From assembly GCA_030068075.1 (NCBI GenBank), contig CM057841.1:43751030-43815029 (forward strand): DNA of 64,000 bases, written 5' to 3'. The stretch is from Paguma larvata (lineage: Eukaryota > Chordata > Mammalia > Carnivora > Viverridae). Shown piece by piece: positions 34,267 to 43,100 of the stretch. Within the stretch, counting starts at the first letter, position 1; every line of letters starts with the position of its first letter. A program made the position numbers and the translations under genes. The notes under the pieces are model-generated. The model was not told the origin of the DNA and did no database searches. It worked only from the letters and a program-made list of their open reading frames with translations.

Positions 34267-36047
34267 GCACACATCTGTCAGGAATGCCAGGCCATGGGGC
34301 CAGCTCCAGCCCAGCTTTCCCAGCTCACACTAACCGGAGCCTGAAGTCTCCCTAAAGCCCCCCAAAATCTTCATATCTATAATTCTACCCATAAACACAT
34401 GCATGCACAGACGAACACTCCTCCAGAGACTTTATATGTTTAAAAAGTCCACAGATCTGAATTGCCTCCTCTTTGGACCTGAGCAGGGTAGTTTATTCAG
34501 AGAAATCAATAGGAAAGAGCATTTGCAAATATTTATATAAGCCCTGTGCGTTTCAGCATTAAGTAATTAAAAACTAAAACTCAGGAAGGGGGAAGGGAGG
34601 GGACACACAGTCAGAAGAAGGCTGCAGGCCTAGAGTGGGTTTTCCTGCCCACACCTCATCTCCCCAAACCACAATCCTTTCAAAACCGACTCCGTCTACA
34701 CTTTTTACGAAATCCTGTTCGTGCACCATTTGCTAGACTATTTCAAAATCATCTCCAAATATGGATTCACCTACCACCAAGCTTTCAAGCCTGACTATAA
34801 GTGTCTGTATTCCCTCTCTCTCTCTCTCAAATGCACACACAGCAATTCTTACTTTTGACACTGCTTCAATCTCTGGTGTATTACTCTGCACTGTATCCGT
34901 ATTTCTAAATTATTTACACTAAAGATACCTAACATTATTCGATGAGAAGAGGGCTCCCAAGGTGGTAATTCAATGAGCCAATACCCACCCCCGAACCCCC
35001 CCCCCAATATTCTCCACTCCCTTCAACCTACAGGATACCTACACCTTGGGGGTTCAGTACCTGAAACCCACATATGTAAACAGATTTCCCCCTCAAAAAT
35101 GTACAGCAAAAGGAAGGAGTTTTTAAATGAGCCACTGTGGAGTGGACTTCCCCTGTATTGTTCCGGAGGGCCGGACACCAAATTCTGCTTGTACTGCCTC
35201 TAAACCCGCTCTAAGAAGCCGACCAAGGCAGTGGGGCCCCCACGCTGCAGATATTGTAGAAATTTACAGTAAATGTAGGTACACGATTGCAGCACGCTGC
35301 CCTATTGATTATGCAGACTGTGATCAATCTTCTCCCCTCGCCCATTTCCCAAGCCTCTTTCTGAAGATCTCCTAACAAGTTGGTCTGTAACTAGCCATTC
35401 TCCCAAAGTAGGGAGAAAAAAGTAATTTTTTAAAAAACATAATAAATCCTCAAATGTCCCCACTGAAAGGGCTGGAGTCTTTTTTTCTTTAATTCCAAAG
35501 TGAATTTATGCTCTGCAATTTGCATTACAGCCAAGCGATCACCGTATGTCATATTCTTCAAAGGTGCTTAACAAACCCCCTTTTAAAAGTCACTAGAACG
35601 GGAGGCCAGAAAAAGGCAATCAGCCTCCTTTCACATAGTCCTAAGATCAAGTTTCAATAATTGAGACCAATAAAGATTGTCATATTTGCCTTACTGGGAA
35701 GCAACAAGGGGGAAAAGTTAAGAGTGGGTGATTTTTGAAAGCACTTGTAATCAAAGAATTTGCCACAGTGGAAGGAATTGCACAACATTCTGCAAAAGTC
35801 AGATTCTGAGCAACAGATAATTTGTAAAGTAAAATGTATTTTTTAATGTAATAGCTCCACAAGAAATCCACGGGTCCGTACACAATTCAAATACATTGCA
35901 TAAAATACACTCGCATCAACTCTCCAAGAGAAATGCAAAAAGACCACATGAAAATGCATAATGGAAAAGAGTGAAGCAGAACTAGGGGCGAGACTAGAGA
36001 ATGGAACGTAAACAATCGCAGATTCGTGTGGAAAAAAAAAAAAAACC
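32827..36047. other. Repeat-poor noncoding interval with acceptor-like sites
   Basis: No gene called. Plus-strand 3' splice-site-like tracts end at 33687 (ctctctttttttaatag) and 34070 (ttttatttccccattgcag). A TATA-like atatatatag is at 33311-33320. A CA repeat lies at 34230-34272. ttgattatgcagactgtgat followed by caatct near 35305-35331 resembles PBX/HOX-type sites. No interspersed repeat was recognised. Confidence 0.5.
34230..34272 (+). repeat. (CA)n microsatellite
   Basis: About 16 CA units, then CG-interrupted units (acgcacgcac). Confidence 0.95.
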
Positions 36048-36148
36048 AAGAAGAAGAAAGAAAAGGAAGGAAGGAAGGAAGGAAGGAAGGAGGAAGGAAG
36101 GAAGGAGGGAAGGAAGGAAGGAAGGAGAAAGAAAAAAGGAAAAAGGAA
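36048..36148 (+). repeat. Pure polypurine tract with (GGAA)n core
   Basis: 101 nt of uninterrupted A/G containing more than ten GGAA units. It abuts the large CpG island on its low-coordinate side. Such tracts can form triplex DNA, and GGAA repeats can bind ETS-family factors. Both are general knowledge, not shown here. Confidence 0.95.
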
Positions 36149-36179
36149 CACTCCGATGTCTCTCAACTCAGCTGGTCAA

Positions 36180-37590
36180 AGAGAGGCCGGCCAGGCTAGG
36201 TCTATCCTGGCCGGCGGCGCAGCCCCGAGCCCCTGGGAGCCCCTAGTGTCCAGGGCAGAGCCCCCTCTGGGCGCTCGCGGCGCTGCCAGTGGGGCAGGGC
36301 GGAGAGCGCACAGGTACGGGGTCGGGCGGCCGCCTCGCCCCCTTGCCCCCTCGCCCCCTCTCGGACCCCGGGCTCCCGCCTGGCGGCCGCATCCCCCACA
36401 AGTCGAGCCCCGGCGAGGAAGGCGCCCGGCCGGCCAGCCGGCCAGCGGTGGCGGCGGCAGCTGTGGCGGCGGCGGCCGCGGCGACTACTCGGGGCCGGGT
36501 GCGCGCCCCGCGCGGCAGCTCAGCCCGGGGCCCCGGCGCCTCTCGGGGTGGGGCAAAGTTGGGGGCCGGGGGCGGCGGGGGCGGGGGCGCTCGGCACCGC
36601 GGACCCCCCCCCCCCCCGCCGGCCGCCGCCTTTGTCTCGGCGCCCGGACCCCGGCCGCCCTCCCGCCCTCGGCCCCGCGCCCCGGCCGGCCCTGCCCCGC
36701 GGCGCCTCCAAACTCGGCGCGCGGGCCTCGCCCCGGGCGCCTCCACCCTCCCGGGGGTCGCTGGCGGCCGCCGGCGGCGGCGCGGGGGCCGGGGAGGAGG
36801 GGGCGGCCCGGGCTCGGCGGCGGCGGCGGCGGCGGCGGGAGGAGGAGGAAGAAGAAGAGAAAGAGAAAGTTTGGCGCAGGGGGAAGGCGAGCGGGACGCA
36901 GCGAGCGAGCAGGGCGCGGGGAGCGCGGGCGGCGGCGGCCGGGCGCGGGAGCCGGGAGGGGGCAGGACGAGCCCCATGCAAAGCAGCCCGGGTGCCCCGA
37001 GGAGCCCCGCGTCCGGGCGGTGGCGGCGGGAGGAGGAGGAGGAGCAGGCGGCGGCGGCGGCGGCGGGAAAAAAAAAAAAGAGGGAAAAGTTGCCACTTAC
37101 GCGGTTGCTTCTCCGGCGGCGGCGGCTGCAGCGGCGCTGCTGGCGGCGGCGGCGGCGGCGGGAGCTGGCGGCGCTTTTAATCCCGAAAAGAGGCGCTCGG
37201 GCCGCGGAGCCCATCAAGGCAGCAGCGGCGGCTGGCGGGGGTCGGCGGCGGCGGAGGACGCGCTGCTGGCGGCGGCGGCGGCGGCGGCGGCGGAGCTGGA
37301 GCGCGCTCGGCGGAGCCCGGGGCGGGAGGCGGCCGCAGCCGGGGAGCCGGAGCCGCCGCCGCCGCTGCCGCCGAGCAGCATGGTTGGCGGGGAGTTTACA
37401 GCCCCCGGAGCGGGCAGGGGCCACGGAGGAGAAGCGGCGGCGGCGGCGGCAGCGGCTCTAGGCTGTAATTGGGATGCAAAGCAGGCGGTGGCGGCGGCGG
37501 CTGCGGCCGGGAGGAGGAGGAGGAGGAGGCGGCGGCGGCGGCGGCTGCAGCGGTCGGAGGGGACGCGCTGGAAGTGGGAGCTGATGAGTG
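36180..37590. promoter_or_regulatory. Large CpG island (promoter candidate B)
   Basis: About 1.4 kb of very high GC and CpG content with many CGG/GCG triplet runs (for example 36816-36838, 37120-37162, 37268-37292). Edges are sharp: a polypurine tract lies below 36150 and AT-rich homeodomain-type sequence above 37600. Consensus splice donors occur on the minus strand (37101/37100) and on the plus strand (GCACAG|GTACGG at 36313/36314). This fits a bidirectional TATA-less promoter of a developmental regulator. No gene symbol can be assigned. Confidence 0.92.
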
Positions 37591-37600
37591 AAAAGAAAAA
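37101..37600 (-). other. Candidate minus-strand first exon (5' UTR type)
   Basis: The low-coordinate boundary is a strong donor, AACCGC|GTAAGTGG, with exon end at 37101 and intron start at 37100. The upstream side has no acceptor and merges into the CpG island border, so this is best read as a first exon. The start near 37600 is approximate. It contains a 55-codon upstream ORF. A second ATG overlaps that ORF's stop (TGATG), and its frame runs exactly in phase 0 to the donor after 38 codons (begins MGSAARAPLF, Arg-rich). The second frame is either a coding start or chance in CGC-rich DNA. The gene was not recognised. Confidence 0.5.
37214..37381 (-). CDS. Upstream ORF, 55 codons, in candidate first exon
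   Basis: ATG in the context CCAACCATGC (A at -3 would be favourable; here a C at -1 and A at -3 gives a fair start), stop TGA at 37216-37214. The product begins MLLGGSGGGG and is Gly/Ser-rich, then poly-Ala, with no known domain. The stop overlaps the next ATG as TGATG, an arrangement that can allow reinitiation. The GCC runs inside it are potentially length-variable. Translation is not demonstrated. Confidence 0.3.
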   Translation of the reverse strand: MLLGGSGGGGSGSPAAAASRPGLRRARSSSAAAAAAAASSASSAAADPRQPPLLP

Positions 37601-37604
37601 AAAG

Positions 37605-37735
37605 TCTTTGGATCTTTATTCTGCTAATTAGTTTCCTGCAAAAAATGGCTGTGATTAATTCAGTGCGCATGTGCTTCATTACCCAGGCACGACGGGAAGG
37701 GCTAATTAGCCACCTTCTGGATCAATAAGATTCAG
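37605..37735 (-). promoter_or_regulatory. AT-rich proximal element with homeodomain palindromes and NRF1-like site
   Basis: CTAATTAG at 37624-37631 and GCTAATTAGC at 37701-37710 are perfect palindromes of the homeodomain core. TGATTAATT (37652-37660), TTCATTACC (37676-37684) and ATCAATAAG (37720-37728) lie around them, and GTGCGCATGTGC (37663-37674) resembles NRF1. The element sits just upstream of the candidate minus-strand first exon, at the AT/GC transition. Confidence 0.5.
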
Positions 37736-37737
37736 CA

Positions 37738-40121
37738 AAAAAGAAAAGGGGGAGGTGGAGGGAGGCAGAGGGGAGGAAGGGAGGAAAAAAAAAAAAAAAA
37801 CCGGGGGAAAGTGATGAGCAGGGCAAGGAGAGCAGGAAGAGAGGATGGGAGAAGAGCCCAGGAAGAGGGAGAGAGGCACCAAAAGTTTATGCATGTATTA
37901 AAAACACATACACACACACACACACACACGAGACACACACGCACACACACACATACACCGAGAAGTGAAATGCAGAGAAGCAACAATAGGAACCTGGCTA
38001 AGATTTTTTTAAAGATTTTTTTCTTCCCTTTTTTTTTTCTTTCTTTTTTCTTTCTTATTTTTTTCCTCTTCCTCCCCCCCCCTTTCTTTTTTGGCAAATG
38101 CAGCAATGTTTAAATTAAATAGGAAGAAAGCATCTTTAAAGAAGAGGGGAGCGGAGGTGGGGGGGCAATAATGGAGTGGGACAGCTTAAAGCAAAGATTT
38201 AAGTGAAAGGCAGAGAAGCAGCAGAGACAAAATAGAGGCCACTTTAAATTGCAAATCTGAGATTTTTTTTTCGAAGGAGGAAAATTACCTCCCCCAAATC
38301 AGAGGACAAATAAAGAAAATATGGAGAAAACTTTAGCACGTACCATAGACTAGACAAAAATATATATATATGATATGTTAATTTTGTCTTCTGAAATAAG
38401 ATGCCATCAATCTTCTCTGTTTCTTTAGAAGAAGAAGGGAGGCAGGAGTGATGATTAGAAGGAATAGAAGGGGGAAAGTGAAACAGAACTGAAAGGGGGG
38501 TAACTTAAGGAAAGACAAGAAAAGGAAAAGTTGCACTTGGAAACAAGTCCAACTTTCTACCTTTCTGGACCTAAGAGAAAAGTAAAATCAATTTTCTCGT
38601 GTAAAACCTGGAAAGCAGATGTTTTCAAAACACAGGAAGCTATTTTGCCATCAAAAGCAGGGATGTAATAAAGGCAGTGAAAAATAATTTCAGACTAAAT
38701 TCGTAAGAAAGAAAGCCAATATATTTAAATAGCGAGGAAAGGTCTAGAGTGGAGAAAGGGGGGAAATTACATACCCCTTCCCTAATGCCAAAAAAAAAAA
38801 AAAAAAAAGTCTCACAGCTTCCTCCAAGAGTTTGGAGCAGAGTCTCGAAGCCAAAGGGCTTGAAATGAGAGGCTGGATTTCAGATAAAGACTAGGAGCAG
38901 TACATCCCACCAGAGCCCAAAGGAGATCCCTGGAATCAAAGACAGCAGCCAGGGACCCTGCTACTGTACCGATTCCCAGTACATCAAAGCCGTCACTTAG
39001 GCGGGTGGACGGTACCTCCAAAAAGCAAGCAAACAAACGCTGGAAGAACAAGAGTCTCAGGCTCCCTCTCGCTCTTGCTCTCTCTCTCTCTTTCTCTACC
39101 CCCTCTTTCAAATCCTAGCCTTAGCGTCACTGCTAATGCAATAGATTTTTTTTTTTAATGACAAGTGTGTATTTATGTAAGTTCTAAATATGAACTAGTA
39201 CCACTGAAATTACAATGTCTGGAATAAAATAAAATGCAATTTGCACTTTCAGCGATCTGCAAACAAATGCAAAAACAACATTTATGTTTCTGAAGGCGTT
39301 ATTAGTGAACCCTGTAACATCAGGTAGACAGAGCGCGCGCACCACAACTTATTTTTCTTAGAAAAAAGATCTTTTTCCCAGCCTCGCCGGATTATTTATT
39401 TTAGAAAGAATTTGGGAATTAATCGGGAAATCTATTTGATTAGAAAAGAATTCTTCATTTGGAGAGATTTTCCAATGCTCTTAAGAGCAGGCAGCTTCTT
39501 AGTCAAGACTAGGGGGAGAAAACCGGTTTAGGATTTTGCAGGGTTACCTCATCTAATCCTTGTGAATTCACTCTGGGAATAATGCTGTTTTATTTAGAGA
39601 GAAAAAAGGAAAATACATTTAGAAAAATCGGGGGTTTCCTCTCTATGAGCCAAATCTGGATTGCCATTCAAACTTTTCCTGGCTGCTTTTCCATGCGGGA
39701 CAGTTGATCAATAAAACCAAGCCCAGCCTGCCTTGCTACAGGTTTCACCAGTCAGTGCTTGCAAAACCTTTGTCATTTTCTAAAAATAAAAAAGCTAAAA
39801 GTTATTGTAGAAGAAGGGGCTTTTTTTTGTCCCCTGCACAATGTGTCTTTTGTGAGGTTAATGCCATTCTGGGCTCTCGATAGCCCTGGACAATGGGAAC
39901 TCTCCAGGAGCCTGCAGAGACTCTGGCTTTTTTCTTTCTTGATTTTTTTTTAAGGGAAGGATGAAACATTCCTACAGTCCAAACACAACTTCTACTTTGA
40001 TTAAATAAATATTTATCTTTATTGTAACCATTGTATATTTTTAACTTCAGTTTGTCCGGTTTCTGATTATTATTTTAAAATTTTCATTGGCAACAGTTAA
40101 TCTTTTTTTTTTTCCTTTCAG
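37738..40121. other. Noncoding interval with purine and pyrimidine tracts
   Basis: A purine-rich tract (about 37738-37830), CA repeat (37903-37957), T/C-rich tract (38018-38092), a (TA)5 run near 38361 and an A18 run (38791-38808). The interval after 39100 is AT-rich. No gene or interspersed repeat recognised. Confidence 0.5.
37903..37957 (+). repeat. (CA)n microsatellite
   Basis: CA repeat with gaga and cgca interruptions. Confidence 0.92.
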
Positions 40122-40199
40122 TCCAAAGTGCAGGTCAGTGTAAAATGTAGCTGACTGAAAGAAGACTGGTAAATTCTGAATTTTTCCATAATACATCAG
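40122..40199 (+). ncRNA. Candidate internal exon of a plus-strand noncoding transcript
   Basis: A 78-nt interval has both splice signals close to ideal. Upstream is a polypyrimidine tract of 17 of 18 T/C ending in TTTCAG (AG at 40120-40121). A branch-like GTTAAT with its A about 21 nt before the AG is also present. Downstream is CATCAG|GTAAGGA (GT at 40200-40201). All frames contain stops, so it would be noncoding or untranslated. It lies about 2.5 kb beyond the CpG island on the strand opposite the candidate minus-strand exon, which fits a divergent lncRNA. A plus-strand donor in the island (36313) could be its upstream partner. No expression evidence. Confidence 0.45.
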
Positions 40200-43100
40200 G
40201 TAAGGACAATCGTTCAGACCTCCAGGAGTCTATCTGCCTCTTACTTATCTGTCTTCACGAATCTTCATAATTCTGTTGGTGTTTTTTTTAAGATGCAGCA
40301 GAATTTAATTTCTCCTTGTAGATCTTGAAAACTCACTTAAATGCTATGTATTTATTTTCTTTTAAAAATGTAAATAGTACAAGGAGTGAACTTGTAGCAT
40401 GTTACACAGAACAGCGCGGAGGAAGTCAGTATCTCCCCTGGTATAGGCTATTTGGGGGAAATTCTGGATATAAATGTATTTCATGTTGCAATATAGGAAA
40501 ATGTCAGCTTAATCTGGTAAATACTTATGCTAATTTTACTCAGTGAATTCGTTATAAGGAGGAGAGGTACCAAGCTTGTATGATTGAATAATGCTTAGGC
40601 GATAATCCAGCATCTATATGGATTATTTTATGTACAAAATGAAAAAAAGGAACCAAGAAATTCAGAATCTAAATCCTTCATTTAGCTGGCAAGAGGGCAG
40701 AAAATTTTAGACCAATCTGTTTGTAAGACATTTACAGTAGGGAGAGAAAGTAGAATGTAGGCTAAATATTGCATTGATGTGTGTATTTCTCTGCCTCTCG
40801 CTCAAATGAGTGGATAGAAACACAAAGATCTATGCATAAATGGGTACATAAATATACATTTCAATGACTTTAGATATCTTTGCGTCTCTGTGTGTGCTCT
40901 GAATATATGTGCACACAAATATACAAGGTATGCTTCAATGCAGGTACTGTACAGCGCTGTGCTGCGGGTGCTCTTTCGCCAGGGGACTTTGTTTCCTGAT
41001 CTGTTGGAAGCTACTTTTTTGCAAATATAACATAGAAGTGTTGGTTTAATGATGAAGATGTGAATGGTGAATTTGAGGAAGAATCTGCTTCCCTGCAATT
41101 TTCAGCTCTGGGGTTACAATGTGAGCAGCTATTATTTGGTCCCAGGGTTAAAGATGCCGTGGGCCAGTCTTAAGGGGGAAGAGAGGTGAAGGGGGTCTTA
41201 GAACACCTCACTTCCAAAGAGCCTAGCTTCTGGGCCCCGGGTTTTCTTCTGCTGGGGGGTTGGGGGGACACAAAAACAAAAACAGAAACAAAAAAAGGAC
41301 GAGGAAGAAGAAAAAAAGAAAAAAGAAAACCGGTGAGGAGGCAGGGGAGATGGAAAGGACGCCTCTGCGCACAACTCTGGAGCTAGATCCAAGAGAGGGG
41401 TTGCAGGGTGAAGAATGTGCGGGGCTCTTTCTGAATGTGTATTGTTATTCTAAGTCTATTGTATGTATGTGTTACTGTCCTTTCGTTTGCCACGACAACA
41501 TATGGATCCCATAAATGCAGACGTGCTGAAGTGCATCTGTCTGGGTAGTTAAAACGATCCAAACATCCCTCTTCGTTCCGCTAACTCTGGTTCTTCCTCG
41601 GGCTCCCTGGCAGCACTCCGGGCTGGCCGGCCCTGGCCCCGGGCGCGCAGCACCCTGCAGTCTCGCCCTTTTGTAGTCTCCTGGTGGGATCCGAGGTGCC
41701 GCGCCCGTGGAGGCGGGCTGCTCCGGGTTCCGGGGTCAGAGGCGCCGCTGCCGCCGGCCCCTGAGCGCCAGGGAACGAAAGGGTTAAGCTGCCCGCGCTC
41801 CGGGAAGGGGCTGCGCTCATCCCGGAGCGAGGTGCAGCCACCAGCAGCTGTGATTTAGGGGTCAAGTCCGAGATCACCTTTCTCCTGCCTCTGGAAATGG
41901 CAGAAGATGAGGTAGGGAGGGAGAAACTGGAGAGAGAGGCAGCCAGGCGCGGCACTTGGCGCTCCATCCATCCGTTCCCTCCCCGGACCTCCCAGCCCAC
42001 CTTTTGACCCCCAGACAAATCGAACAGTTCCCCTTTCTCCTAGGGGTGCGGGGTGAGGTTCTTCTGAGCATCCAGAATTGTTCCATCCCCAGCTCTATCC
42101 TAGGGCTGCACCACTGTTATCCAAGCCTCAGAAAGTTTGCTCTTCATGCACCAGAGGGTGAGCAGATGGGTCGGGGCAAAAACTGCTCCCCATTTGTAGA
42201 AAACAGGGGTGCCCTTGGCAGGGTGGGGGGAGTTTGGATGTTGGCGCCAGCCCCACAGACTCGGCTCACGCTTCTCGGAGTCCTGAGCGGATGTACACAG
42301 TGGTATCCATTACATGCAGCTTCTTGCTTTGTGCCCACATTCTCGGCCAAAAGCTTTCTTTCCCCCAACTCGGGCAGCCTGGAGAATACTTTTGTCAAAA
42401 TATTTTTCACGCCTGAAAGATAACCAAAACCCAAATTCAGATTTGCTTCTGAGGCGTTTCACTGGAAAAGAGCAAAGCGTCTGAAGTCCCCTTTTGTTTT
42501 GGCGCTGCGCGGAAGCACCAGGTTGTGGGGCTCAGCACCCAGGTGACGTCCTGGGGACCATGGGGCGTATACGTGGAGTCCACTAAAGGGGCTTCAGCTG
42601 AGAAGGAGCGTCCCAAATCCACACCCACAAGGCTGGACTTTAGGACAACGGCAGCTCTTTTGGAAAGTTACTCCAAGAAAAAGGAGTTTTGGGTGGGAAA
42701 AGAACTGGCTGGAAATGACAGAGAGAGCGGAGAATTAGATCCCTGGGGGACACGAGGCAGGTGGGGGATGCTAAGAGCAGATAGGGAGCTGAGCGAGCAA
42801 GGAGGTCCACATACAAGGCGTGTTGGGCACGGCTGCGCGGAGGCTCGTGACGCGCGCCCCAGACGCTCCCTCCAGCTATCAGAGCGAGGGCGAATCACCC
42901 CGGTTTCCGCTTCTGCTTCCAGGGCCAAGAGTGGACCAGCTGGTCCAGTAGGCAGCTGAGGTCTGTCTTCCTAGCCCCTGCGCCCCTAACCCCGCCACAG
43001 CCTCCAAACCACGGAAATCAAACCAAATTGGCCGCTCGAACCTAGAGAGGTTTCATCCCTGGGGCAAGGGGGAGGGAACAAGCCTTTTTTTTTTTTTTCT

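Noticed and set aside
36156..37631. 491-codon plus-strand open frame, and long overlapping frames on both strands of the island
   Set aside because: CGG/GCG-rich DNA lacks stop codons in all frames. The products are Ala/Gly/Pro/Arg low-complexity text, and frames on both strands are equally open.
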